A stretch of 15,651 bases of DNA from CAYGZA01 sp964354135 (GCA_964354135.1 CAYGZA010000143.1:1-15651); one strand, 5' to 3'. Counted from the first letter of the stretch, positions 6,826 through 13,886 are shown. Made by a program: numbers and translations. Notes: generated from the sequence alone by a model not told the origin.

Positions 6826-7493
6826 TGTTCCATATAGGAGAAGTCGCTGACAATAACAGCCTTCAGAAGCGGCTTTCCAAGAAGGGCGTTAGTTTTCTCT
6901 GAAATCTGCCTTTTGATCAACCCCAACCCGGCGTCTGCCAGGTCCGCGCCCTCCGCGCTCCGCACGGTCACGAGGACCTGTTCCCGGAAGCGGTGCTGGT
7001 TGATCTTCATCAGGTTCTCGAACTCCTCCTTGTCCTGGGCGGCAATGATGCCAAACAGATGGAAGTCGATCCGCACGGTCGTGTTGGAGGCCGGCTGGTG
7101 GGCCGTGACGTTGAACCTCTCCAAATCGACCTCCAGTTGATCGGAGGTGATCGCCGGATGAGCCCCCTCTTTAGAGGCGTCTTCCGAACCGGCCTTCGCG
7201 CCGTGCTGGCCTTTGGCCGACGGAACCTGGCCGTGACCCTTGCTGCTGCCGGACTGACCATGGCCCGACTCGCCCTTGGTGCTTTCCTGGGAAGCTGCGG
7301 GCTTGGCTTCCGCCGAATTGTCGGAGCTGCGGGTTAACACCACGTAGGTAATCAGGCATTCTGCCAGGATGACCGCCACGACAAACAGCAAAGCCGCCAG
7401 GCGGACAACGAGGCTCGACGAGGAGCGGGCGGGAACCGCCTGCTCGGGAGCCGCCGGGGTGTTCTCTTGCCCCGCTGCAGTGGGTTCTGCCAT
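6822..7493 (-). CDS. fliL: FliL-like flagellar basal body-associated protein
   Basis: Single-pass inner-membrane protein of the FliL type, which surrounds or supports the stator units. Of 223 aa, the first 28 are cytoplasmic, and a transmembrane helix lies at about 29-53. A long Gly/Ser/His/Lys/Gln linker covers about 60-112, and the periplasmic domain about 115-223. That domain has the family's end pattern: EQVLVTVRSAEGADLADAG, then LIKRQISEKTNALLGKPLL and VSDFSYMEQ. It is longer than usual because of the linker. The ATG at 7493 has no strong ribosome binding site. As the first gene after the strand switch at the CBS gene it should carry a promoter of its own. A TATACT at 7546-7541 is a possible -10 box with no good -35. 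The stop reads CAG TAG GCA, as in fliR. Confidence 0.9.
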   Translation of the reverse strand: MAEPTAAGQENTPAAPEQAVPARSSSSLVVRLAALLFVVAVILAECLITYVVLTRSSDNSAEAKPAASQESTKGESGHGQSGSSKGHGQVPSAKGQHGAKAGSEDASKEGAHPAITSDQLEVDLERFNVTAHQPASNTTVRIDFHLFGIIAAQDKEEFENLMKINQHRFREQVLVTVRSAEGADLADAGLGLIKRQISEKTNALLGKPLLKAVIVSDFSYMEQ

Positions 7494-7840
7494 ACGATCT
7501 ACCCAGGGGGTCTAACGAGATACGAACTTCATCCGCCAAAAGTATAGTTCACAAGGAGCCGGCACCGAGCCGGCACCGCCTGGGAGCGAAGGCACGCGAC
7601 TAGATCCCTGGCGGGGTTCGACCGCACGGGGTTCCTGTTCCTAATCTGGGCAGAGTTTCTCCGTTGTGGGCAGGCATACTCCGGCTTCGCCCACGCCGCG
7701 CCCGCTGCCAATTGTTGTGCTATTGTTGACAGGCACCGGCTTAACTTTCCCACCTCCGTTAGACAATAACCTGAATCCGTGAGGTTTTCTGAGGTGTCAG
7801 TGCGGAATCCCCCGGCTTTTCCCGCGAGGCGATTTGTGCA
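7494..7840. promoter_or_regulatory. Divergent intergenic region between fliL and the CBS-domain gene
   Basis: The 347-nt gap separates two divergent genes and should hold promoters for both. It contains a GC-rich tandem repeat at 7556-7577 and two direct ATTGTTG copies at 7711-7717 and 7722-7728 (11 bp apart). A TTGACA at 7726-7731 looks like a -35 box, but nothing resembling a -10 box lies at the right distance. TATACT at 7546-7541 (minus strand) might serve fliL. No RNA gene or credible small protein was seen. The one long minus-strand frame here overlaps the CBS gene and looks like a shadow. Confidence 0.35.
7556..7577. repeat. Tandem 11-bp repeat forming a GC-rich hairpin upstream of fliL
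   Basis: GAGCCGGCACC is present twice back to back. Because GCCGGC is its own complement, the two copies (7558-7563 and 7569-7574) can pair as a 6-bp stem around a 5-nt loop, extended by two further GC pairs after a mismatch. No T-run follows on either strand. It lies 63-84 nt upstream of the fliL start. Confidence 0.7.
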
Positions 7841-8662
7841 ATGCCAATCCACGAGACGACTGTTCAGGACGTTATGACTAAGGATGTGCAGACGGTTTTG
7901 CCGGAAGTTCCGGTGATTCGTGCCGCGCAGATTATGACCCAGCACCAGATCAGGCACTTGGTCGTCATTGATCCTCTTGGGCCGGTCGTGGGCGTAGTAA
8001 CCCAGCGTCAAGTACTTAAACACTTCTCACCTTGGCTGAGCGAAGCTAACGTGGGGACCAAAACTCAGGCATCTCCCCCTTCGTTGGAGGTCCGGAACAT
8101 CATGAGTCAGCCGCCGATCACGGCCACTCCGGAATCACCGATTCGTACCGCAGCGGATGTTATGGCATCCGAGAAGATTGGTTGCCTCCCGGTCGTTAAG
8201 GGCGGCAAATGCCTGGTTGGGATTGTAACCACCATAGATGTACTACGGTTCATCGCAGGTAACCAGTCCTCGCACGGGAACGAGGAATTCCAGGTTTACA
8301 TGCCGCCTGCTTTCCTCAGTAAAGACCGCGAATTCATTCTGCCTGCGGGATATTTCCCGGACGCAAAGTCGGAAGAAGGACTTCTGGCCATCCTCTCCTA
8401 TGCCCCCAAGGGCAAACGCATCGGTGTAAGACTGTGCGCAAGAAGCCACCAAGAAGAAGTATTGCTCGGCGCTCGTCCCGCTGGTACCAGGGATAAATAT
8501 GTGACGATCCCGGCCGCGGATTTCCTCGACTACTACAATCTGAACATTCGCGGGCCCCTCGAGATTACGCAAACCGAAACGAGCGGTTACGTTATCCTTT
8601 CGCCCATATTGTCACCGACATTCCGTAACTCAACGGATCATGCTGAATTGGCGCAGCAATAG
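7841..8662 (+). CDS. Two-CBS-domain protein with an unassigned C-terminal domain
   Basis: CBS pairs usually bind adenine nucleotides and control an attached or partner activity. CBS1 spans about residues 7-61 (VQDVMTKDVQTVLPE to GVVTQRQVLKHF). CBS2 spans about 86-138 (VRNIMSQPPITATPE to GIVTTIDVLRFI). The GIVTTID strand in CBS2 keeps the Thr...Asp pair typical of nucleotide-ribose contacts; CBS1 has Gln in place of Asp, so CBS2 is the likelier ligand site. Residues 145-273 form a mixed domain I cannot assign, with no membrane segment or DNA-binding helix-turn-helix that I can see. The start ATG at 7841 has only a weak GAGGCG upstream. GC is about 51% in three sampled rows against about 65-68% around it, suggesting a later arrival. 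It is read against the flagellar genes and interrupts them between flbD and fliL. Confidence 0.85.
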   Translation: MPIHETTVQDVMTKDVQTVLPEVPVIRAAQIMTQHQIRHLVVIDPLGPVVGVVTQRQVLKHFSPWLSEANVGTKTQASPPSLEVRNIMSQPPITATPESPIRTAADVMASEKIGCLPVVKGGKCLVGIVTTIDVLRFIAGNQSSHGNEEFQVYMPPAFLSKDREFILPAGYFPDAKSEEGLLAILSYAPKGKRIGVRLCARSHQEEVLLGARPAGTRDKYVTIPAADFLDYYNLNIRGPLEITQTETSGYVILSPILSPTFRNSTDHAELAQQ

Positions 8663-8720
8663 TTGTTTTGTTTCGCTGAGTATTGGTCGACGATCCGCAA
8701 AGCGCCTCGCATCGTGGGCT

Positions 8721-8734
8721 GTCCGCTAGCGGAC
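8721..8734. repeat. 14-bp perfect palindrome between convergent gene ends
   Basis: GTCCGCTAGCGGAC lies between the end of the CBS gene (8662) and the end of flbD (8749), so it could stop transcription from both sides (5-bp stem, CTAG loop). It has no T-tract, so a protein-binding palindrome or a dispersed repeat is equally possible. Confidence 0.45.
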
Positions 8735-8748
8735 TGCAAACTTGGAAA

Positions 8749-8973
8749 TCAGTTCGTTTTCCCGGTCGAGAGGGTGGAGGCGGGCGGCGGCATCATGTGC
8801 TTGGCCTGCTGGTACGCCACCGCCCGGCGCAGCACCTCGTCCATCGATTCCGCCACCACCAGCCGCTCTCCCGTAGTGAGCGTGATAAAGGTATCCGGCC
8901 GGGCCTCCACGTAGCCGATCAGGTCGGCGTTGAGCACGAAAACCTCTCCGCCAAGGTGGGTCACTTTGATCAT
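8749..8973 (-). CDS. flbD: FlbD/SwrD family flagellar motor protein
   Basis: Small (74 aa) protein of the FlbD family. Its Bacillus subtilis member SwrD raises flagellar motor power for swarming; in many clusters the gene lies between flgE and motA. The sequence MIKVTHLGGEVFVLNADLIG opens with the family's conserved start (an I-x-V-T-x-L-x-G pattern and an N-ADLI core). It continues VEARPDTFITLTTGERLVVAES, also characteristic. The ATG at 8973 was chosen over an upstream in-frame ATG because the family begins exactly here and CGGAG lies 9 nt before. The extra N-terminal 50 residues would be Arg/Pro-rich and unlike the family. It follows flgE by 172 nt and ends 86 nt from the convergent CBS gene. 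The expected motA/motB are not next to it. Confidence 0.93.
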   Translation of the reverse strand: MIKVTHLGGEVFVLNADLIGYVEARPDTFITLTTGERLVVAESMDEVLRRAVAYQQAKHMMPPPASTLSTGKTN

Positions 8974-9145
8974 CTCTCCGGTCTCCGTCGGTTCGAGTGC
9001 GCCTTGGGCGAGACCGCATCGGGAAGGGTCCCTACAGTACCATAACTCACGCTTCGTGCGTCTCGGAGCCGAACTCGTCCCCCTGGTCGGAGGGAGTCCG
9101 GCGTCCTCGGTGCGTACTTTCAAGCACCCGGGCCAAGGCCGCGGG
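8974..9145. other. Intergenic region between flgE and flbD
   Basis: 172 nt with no credible gene. Possible weak hairpins are CACG-CTT-CGTG near 9050 and GGTGC/GCACC near 9109-9128. Neither is followed by a convincing T-run. It may hold a separate start for flbD or a processing site after the long hook gene. Confidence 0.3.
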
Positions 9146-11647
9146 TTATCGTCGCAACGCCAGCAGCTCGTCGAGCATTTGCTGGACCGTGGTGATCACG
9201 CGGGTATTGCCGCGGTACATGGTGGAAGCGAGGATCAGGTCGATCAAGTTGCCGCCGATGTCGGTATTGGATAGCTCCAAGGCCCCGGCAATCACCGTGC
9301 CGATGCCCTGAGTGCCGGGGTCACCTTCCACGGGCAACCCGGAGTTGACGCCGGAGGCAAACAGGTTTTGGCCTCGCTGTTCCAAGCCGTTGGGGTTGGC
9401 GAAGCGAGCCAGCCGCATTTGCGCCAGATCGCGGCTTGCCCCGTTGGAGAACACGCCGCTGATCCTGCCGTCCTCGCCGACGATGAAGCTGGTGAGGACT
9501 CCAGGAGCAAAGCCGTCCTGGCGGGAGACCGCCAGGTTGCTGTTGGAGGTCGCCAAGCCGGTGATTTGGGAGAAATCGAGGTCGAAGGCCAGCGGGTTCA
9601 CCGAGGGGTACCCGGTCCGGAAGATATTCACCGTGGACTGCGTAGAGCGTCGGAAGTTCCCCTCGCCGTCGAAGGAAATGGTCCCGGTGCCCACGGCGAT
9701 GTTGACGTTGGGCGCCGTGAGCGAGTTGTCGGGAGAATCGGCGAACCAGCGGTACGTGGTCTCCGTGCTGCCCCGGTTCTCCAGCACCGCGGTGATCCGG
9801 AGGCCGAGGGGAATGCCGAGCGAGTCGTACACCAGCGTGTCGGTCACGGCGCTTTCACCCACGGCGGATTGGAACGTTCCGAAGGGGAGGCTCACGGTCT
9901 CGGTGTAGCTCTGGGAGCCGACGGTGTACGTCAGGTTCATCCCCGAAAGCCTGATCCCAATGGCGTTGTCGACGCCGTTGTTTCCGGTCAGGACGATGCG
10001 GCCTGTGGTGTCGACCGTGCCGCCGGGGGCCGCATAGACGCCCGCGACGTCGGTCTCGCTCTGCGGAATGGGGACGGTCGGATCGGCGGTGGTCGGCTGG
10101 ATTCCGAGTGCCTGGGACATGAAGTCCATCAGGTCCTGAACGGTAGAGGCCGTGGTGACCGTGAAGTCCTTGGTGGTCAGGGTCCGCCCGCCTTTCTCGC
10201 CGGTGAAGTGCAGGGTCCCCTCGCGGAAGACGTTGTTGAAGCTCGTGCCGTCGCGGCGCAATACGTCGAGAAGCAGGGTGCCCGGGAGGATCTTGGGCCC
10301 GTCCAGGTCGACCTGCGGCCGCGCGGCGAGGACGGAGTCGGCCGTGTTGTCGGTGAGCGTGATGCTGCTGGTGACGTCGGGGATCTCGCCGAGGTAGCGG
10401 AAATCGCTGTCGTCGGTGGACAGGGAGCGGTAGATGCGGCGGGTGACCCAGCCGTCGGCGGGATTGGCCGTGGGGAGGTTGTAGAGCAGCACGCGGCCGT
10501 TGACGACGTTGGTGGTGCTGGAGGTCAAATCAAGGTTGACCCGGCTTTCGATGCCGAAGCCGGGCCCGCCGGAGGCCGTGGCAAACGTCACGTAATAGCG
10601 GTACTTGCCGCTGATCCGCGTGTCGTCGAAGACCGCCTGGGTTGCCGCCACGGCGTCGCTGGTCGTATCGAGGTAGGTGGTGGTCCCGACGGTGATCTCG
10701 CTGATGAAATTGTAGTCGGCGGGCCCGGCGGCGTTGCGCCGGTACATTCGGACGTGGGAATAGACGCCGGCAGGAGTGGGATCGATGGGAATGTCCTGGA
10801 GGAGGACGCTCCCGTCTAAGGGGTCCACCGTGGCGGTCACCATGTCGGAGGGCGTGCTTTCCGAGAAGGGCGGAAAGACGGGAGGAGGCCCCGGGGAGTA
10901 CGGACGGTTGGCGTAAACCAAGCGGTACTCGTAGGTCGCCCCCGGCGTCATGCCGCCGCCGGCCTGAGACAGTCCCGTGGTGCCCGCTCCGGCAACGTTG
11001 GGCGCGGCCGAGCTGGTGGCGTCGGGGTTCGCGGTCGGGGCGGTGTAGTACCCGTTGCTGAGGACGTCGGTGCGGATCCGCGCTGCGGTGGTGGCGATGT
11101 CGCCCGTCGGCGACAATTGACCTTCGAGGAACACGTTGGTCGTGGCCTGAGCCACGGCCGCGGAACCCAAGGGGATCGTGATCGGGACCAGCAAGGTCCG
11201 CTGGATCTCGAACTGATCGTTGACGCCGTAGCCCAGCACGCGGTTGCCGGTGATCGTCACCATCTCGTTGGTGGAGTTCATCTTGAACGCGCCGTTGCGG
11301 GTGTAGAGGTGCTCGCCGCCGGACCCCTGGACCAAGAAAAACCCGTCCCCCTGGATGGCCATGTCCGTGGGGTTGGCGCTGATCTCGATGGTCCCTTGGC
11401 TGAAATCGGGGGAGATCTCGGCGACCATCGTGCCCAGGCCGGTCTGCCGCGGATTGGTGCCGCCGGAGTTGTCCGTGGGCGCCGAGCCGAGACTGAGCGT
11501 CTGCAAGAACTGGGTGGCGAACTGCGCCTGCGACGACTTGAACCCTACCGTGTTCGAGTTGGCCAGGTTGTTGCCCACGACGTCGATGGTGGTTTCGGCC
11601 GCCGACAGTCCCGTCAGCGCCGTGCTGAGTGCGGATGCAAGACCCAT
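9146..11647 (-). CDS. flgE: FlgE, flagellar hook protein, enlarged by an internal duplicated domain
   Basis: Builds the hook. At 833 aa it is about twice the size of enterobacterial FlgE. The N-terminal rod/hook region is typical: MGLASALSTALTGLSAAETT, then IDVVGNNLANSNTVGFKSS and the TDMAIQGDGFFLV core. The C-terminus is also typical, with LARFANPNGLEQRGQNLFA, GALELSNTDIGGNLIDLI and TRVITTVQQMLDELLALRR. Between them, about residues 236-335 and 347-443 are two related beta-rich units (see findings). The region from about 450 to 690 matches the rest of the hook shell. The start has GAGAGGAG about 10 nt upstream. It follows flgD by 59 nt containing a hairpin. No frameshift is seen. Confidence 0.95.
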   Translation of the reverse strand: MGLASALSTALTGLSAAETTIDVVGNNLANSNTVGFKSSQAQFATQFLQTLSLGSAPTDNSGGTNPRQTGLGTMVAEISPDFSQGTIEISANPTDMAIQGDGFFLVQGSGGEHLYTRNGAFKMNSTNEMVTITGNRVLGYGVNDQFEIQRTLLVPITIPLGSAAVAQATTNVFLEGQLSPTGDIATTAARIRTDVLSNGYYTAPTANPDATSSAAPNVAGAGTTGLSQAGGGMTPGATYEYRLVYANRPYSPGPPPVFPPFSESTPSDMVTATVDPLDGSVLLQDIPIDPTPAGVYSHVRMYRRNAAGPADYNFISEITVGTTTYLDTTSDAVAATQAVFDDTRISGKYRYYVTFATASGGPGFGIESRVNLDLTSSTTNVVNGRVLLYNLPTANPADGWVTRRIYRSLSTDDSDFRYLGEIPDVTSSITLTDNTADSVLAARPQVDLDGPKILPGTLLLDVLRRDGTSFNNVFREGTLHFTGEKGGRTLTTKDFTVTTASTVQDLMDFMSQALGIQPTTADPTVPIPQSETDVAGVYAAPGGTVDTTGRIVLTGNNGVDNAIGIRLSGMNLTYTVGSQSYTETVSLPFGTFQSAVGESAVTDTLVYDSLGIPLGLRITAVLENRGSTETTYRWFADSPDNSLTAPNVNIAVGTGTISFDGEGNFRRSTQSTVNIFRTGYPSVNPLAFDLDFSQITGLATSNSNLAVSRQDGFAPGVLTSFIVGEDGRISGVFSNGASRDLAQMRLARFANPNGLEQRGQNLFASGVNSGLPVEGDPGTQGIGTVIAGALELSNTDIGGNLIDLILASTMYRGNTRVITTVQQMLDELLALRR
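10319..10942 (-). repeat. Two tandem related ~100-aa units inside FlgE
   Basis: Protein-level repeat at about residues 236-335 and 347-443. Matching landmarks are TYEYRLVYA/KYRYYVTFA, SESTPS/GIESRV, DGSVLLQDIP/NGRVLLYNLP, SHVRMYRRN/VTRRIYRSL, YNFISEI/FRYLGEI, YLDTTSDAVAA/LTDNTADSVLAA. The pattern (tyrosine-rich strands and a turn) resembles an Ig/fibronectin-III-like fold. The DNA copies have diverged, so the duplication is old. Confidence 0.75.
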
Positions 11648-11679
11648 ACCTTAGGTTCTCCTCTCGTATGGTGCCAAGG

Positions 11680-11695
11680 GGCGGGCAAACCCGCC
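11680..11695. repeat. Hairpin between flgD and flgE
   Basis: GGCGGG and CCCGCC form a perfect 6-bp stem around a CAAA loop. It lies between the flgD stop and the flgE ribosome binding site, with no T-tract, so it is more likely an RNA stabiliser or processing site than a terminator. Confidence 0.5.
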
Positions 11696-11706
11696 GCCTG
11701 AGTTCA

Positions 11707-12135
11707 TCACTTGCCGCTTGCCGCGGGGGGGAGGATTTCCGCGACGTTCTTCAAGGTCACGGTCTTGGCGCCGATGTGCAGCCGCGCCTCACCATCGGCG
11801 ACCGTCACCCGGTCCACCGTTCCCGCGATTCTCTCCGAGTCGTCCGTCAAGCCGCTGATGCTGCGGCCGAGCAGCGTGCTGGCGGTGGCCACGTTCTGCC
11901 CCAGCATGACGGCCTCCAGCGTGGAATTCAGCCGCGTGCTCGACTCGATCGCGCGGATCTGGCTGATCTGCTGGAGGATCTCCGTATTGCTCATCGGGTT
12001 CATCGGATCCTGGTTCTGCATCTCGGAGACCAGGAGCTGGATGAAGGTATCCAGGTTCAGCTCCTGGAAGGCGTCGTGGTTCTTCGCCTGGGGGCCCTGC
12101 TGCCCGCGAATCGCATTGAGATTGACTGACTGCAT
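11707..12135 (-). CDS. flgD: FlgD, hook-capping scaffold protein (short form)
   Basis: Caps the growing hook so that FlgE subunits can assemble. The 142-aa product has the conserved N-terminal capping domain at about 23-70 (DTFIQLLVSEMQNQDPMNPM, then SNTEILQQISQIRAIESS). A short beta segment follows (TVDRVTVADGEARLHIGAKT). It is shorter than the ~220-aa enterobacterial protein and appears to lack the inserted FnIII/Ig-like domain. Some other bacteria also have short FlgD. The ATG at 12135 has GAGAGG about 8-9 nt upstream, lying inside a block of TCTCTCG heptamers. The stop is a tandem TGA TGA. It is followed by flgE, as in most flagellar operons. Confidence 0.93.
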   Translation of the reverse strand: MQSVNLNAIRGQQGPQAKNHDAFQELNLDTFIQLLVSEMQNQDPMNPMSNTEILQQISQIRAIESSTRLNSTLEAVMLGQNVATASTLLGRSISGLTDDSERIAGTVDRVTVADGEARLHIGAKTVTLKNVAEILPPAASGK

Positions 12136-12143
12136 TTTCGTTT

Positions 12144-12207
12144 CCTCTCGTCTCTCGTTTCTCGCCCCTAGTCCCTAACCCCTAGTCCCTAGCCCCTCGC
12201 CCCTAGA
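12144..12207. repeat. Two adjacent heptanucleotide repeat blocks between fliK and flgD
   Basis: Plus-strand block A has CCTCTCG, TCTCTCG and TTTCTCG at 12144-12164. After one base, block B has six in-phase heptamers at 12166-12207: CCCTAGT, CCCTAAC, CCCTAGT, CCCTAGC, CCCTCGC, CCCTAGA. The fliK stop TAG (12205-12203) is inside the last unit, and the flgD ribosome binding site lies in block A. Nearly the whole intergenic space is repeat. Confidence 0.92.
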
Positions 12208-13885
12208 TAACGACGTCGAATTGCGAACCGTGCCCGGGCCGGAAAACGCCTTTCGGATCGGGGGGAGCGGACGCCGCAGGTCGCGAGCGGCCTGCGGAGG
12301 CCGGACCCGGTTCCCCGGGCCGCGGATGCCAAGCCTGCTGATCGCGGGCTTGTTGCGGCAGGTTTCCCGCCGACTGGCCGCTCCAGTCGACGTCGAATCG
12401 CTCGACGCGGATGTCGTGCTCGGCCAGGCGCTGGCGGAGCGCCGGGAGGTTCTCCACGATCAGGTTCCGTGCCGTCTCGGTTTCCGCCTCGAGCCGTGCC
12501 GTCATGGCGCCGTTGTGGATCGTGAGCTCCAATCGCAGCGAGCCGAGCTCCGGGGGATGGAGCCTAAGGCGGATGCTGCCGCCCCGGTCCGCAGCCGCCG
12601 CGAACGCCCGGGCGACGCGCTGCACGAAGCGGACCCGGTCGGCCTGCTGGGTGCCCGGCGCGGGCTGAGTTGGGGATGCGGCCTCGGGCCGCGAGCCCCG
12701 CTCGCCGGCCTCCATCTTCGCGGGACCGCTCGCCGACGGCTGGGTGTCCGAAGTGCCCGATTCCACCGAGCCGGCGGGTCTGTTATGGTCGGCCGGCGCC
12801 GCCGAGAGCTGCGCGGCCGTTGTGGAGGCATCGCTGGCGGGACTCGGCGGGGTAATCCGTTTGCCTGCGGTGGTCGCCGCATCGGGACTGGCGTCGGCAG
12901 GGCCCGGCTCCTCGATCGTTTTGGAGCCGGTGCGCTGGGCCGAGTGCCGGGAAGCGCCCGCCGCGTCTTGCACCGGCCCGTCGGCCCGGTTTGCCGACGA
13001 GTTTCGCGGCCGCTTTGCGGCTTTAGAGCCGGCTGCGGCGAAAAGCCCGGCCGATTCGGCATTCGCTGCGGCCAAGCCGGCCTCCACTTGCCCCGGTGCG
13101 GAAGCGCCGCCCGAGCTGCTCTGTCCCTCTGCGTTGGCCCCCTCGGTCTTGCCGGCTTCCGTGCCGGCCTCGGTCGCCGAGAGCGACGCTTCGGCCGATA
13201 CCTTGGCGCCCTCGTCGCCGGCTGCCGGCGCCTGGTCGCCCAGTGCCTTCTTTGCGGCCTGGTCGCTTTGGGCGTTTCTTGCCGCGGCGGCCTGCTTGGC
13301 CATTGCCCTTGCGTTCCTATCCGATTTCGACTTGCCCGCGGCCGAGGATGCGGCGGCCTTGGCCTCGGTCTCCTCCGCTGCGCGCTCTTCCGCCTTACGG
13401 TCCGGCGCACCGGCCGGCTTCGTTGAAGCCGCCGCGGCAGAACCAGCGGTTGCGGCGTCGTCGGCACCGGAGTCCTCGTCGTGCGATTCTCCAGGGCGAT
13501 CAGCATCCCGTTCGGGCGCATCGCTTGCCGCCGGCGCGCCGGCACCGGCGTCTTCGGGCTGCGGGGGGGCATCCGGTGAACGGGCGGAGTCTCCAGCAGG
13601 ATCGAAATCCTGTCGCCCGGAGGACGGGCCGGCGCCCGGCGACGACTCGCCGTGTGGCGGGGCCGAGCTGTTGGACCCCGGCGGCGTCCGCTCAGGGGGC
13701 GATGAAGGAGCGGGGGTGGGCGAGCCGGACTGCTGCTGCCGGAGAGGCTCTGCGGCGCTTCGGGCCTTCAGAAGGTGCTCGTCGAACGTGCCCGAGCCGC
13801 CGCCAGCGCCCGCCGTTCCCAACGAGGCCAGGAGCGACTCGATGCTCGACAGTCCGCCCAGGGTTTCCAGATTGAGGCGAGCCAT
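12203..13885 (-). CDS. fliK: FliK-like hook-length control protein
   Basis: Molecular ruler that is exported during hook assembly and triggers the FlhB specificity switch. The 560-aa product has three parts. The N-terminal segment is short (MARLNLETLGGLSSIESLLA). The central region, about 40-415, is very Ala/Ser/Glu/Gly-rich and likely unfolded. The conserved C-terminal hook domain at about 417-501 contains LRLHPPELGSLRLELTIHNG and LIVENLPALRQRLAEHDIRV. A tail follows and ends FRPGHGSQFDVVI. The low-complexity centre is normal for the family. AGGAG lies 7 nt before the ATG at 13885, inside a fragment matching the nearby inverted repeat. It precedes flgD by 67 nt of repeats. Long readings on the opposite strand reflect the GC-rich composition and are not genes. 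Confidence 0.92.
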   Translation of the reverse strand: MARLNLETLGGLSSIESLLASLGTAGAGGGSGTFDEHLLKARSAAEPLRQQQSGSPTPAPSSPPERTPPGSNSSAPPHGESSPGAGPSSGRQDFDPAGDSARSPDAPPQPEDAGAGAPAASDAPERDADRPGESHDEDSGADDAATAGSAAAASTKPAGAPDRKAEERAAEETEAKAAASSAAGKSKSDRNARAMAKQAAAARNAQSDQAAKKALGDQAPAAGDEGAKVSAEASLSATEAGTEAGKTEGANAEGQSSSGGASAPGQVEAGLAAANAESAGLFAAAGSKAAKRPRNSSANRADGPVQDAAGASRHSAQRTGSKTIEEPGPADASPDAATTAGKRITPPSPASDASTTAAQLSAAPADHNRPAGSVESGTSDTQPSASGPAKMEAGERGSRPEAASPTQPAPGTQQADRVRFVQRVARAFAAAADRGGSIRLRLHPPELGSLRLELTIHNGAMTARLEAETETARNLIVENLPALRQRLAEHDIRVERFDVDWSGQSAGNLPQQARDQQAWHPRPGEPGPASAGRSRPAASAPPDPKGVFRPGHGSQFDVVI

Positions 13886-13886
13886 T

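Noticed and set aside
7494..7840. Sigma-54 or sigma-28 promoter for fliL or the CBS gene
   Set aside because: A TGGCA on the minus strand near 7708 is not followed by a TTGC box at the right spacing, and no TAAA-N15-GCCGATAA-like site was found.
7529..8023. A 164-codon minus-strand frame in the fliL-CBS gap
   Set aside because: It overlaps the CBS gene start and shows no domain; its sequence is the complement of the CBS coding region plus intergenic DNA.
9368..10819. A 483-codon plus-strand frame inside flgE
   Set aside because: Its composition is Gly/Val/Asp/Arg-rich with no recognisable domain. The minus strand encodes an unmistakable hook protein without interruption.
11680..11695. Intrinsic terminator between flgD and flgE
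   Set aside because: The 6-bp hairpin has no U-run, and the two genes are expected to be co-transcribed.
12144..12207. CRISPR array
   Set aside because: Repeat units are 7 bp with no spacers; this is a simple tandem heptamer.
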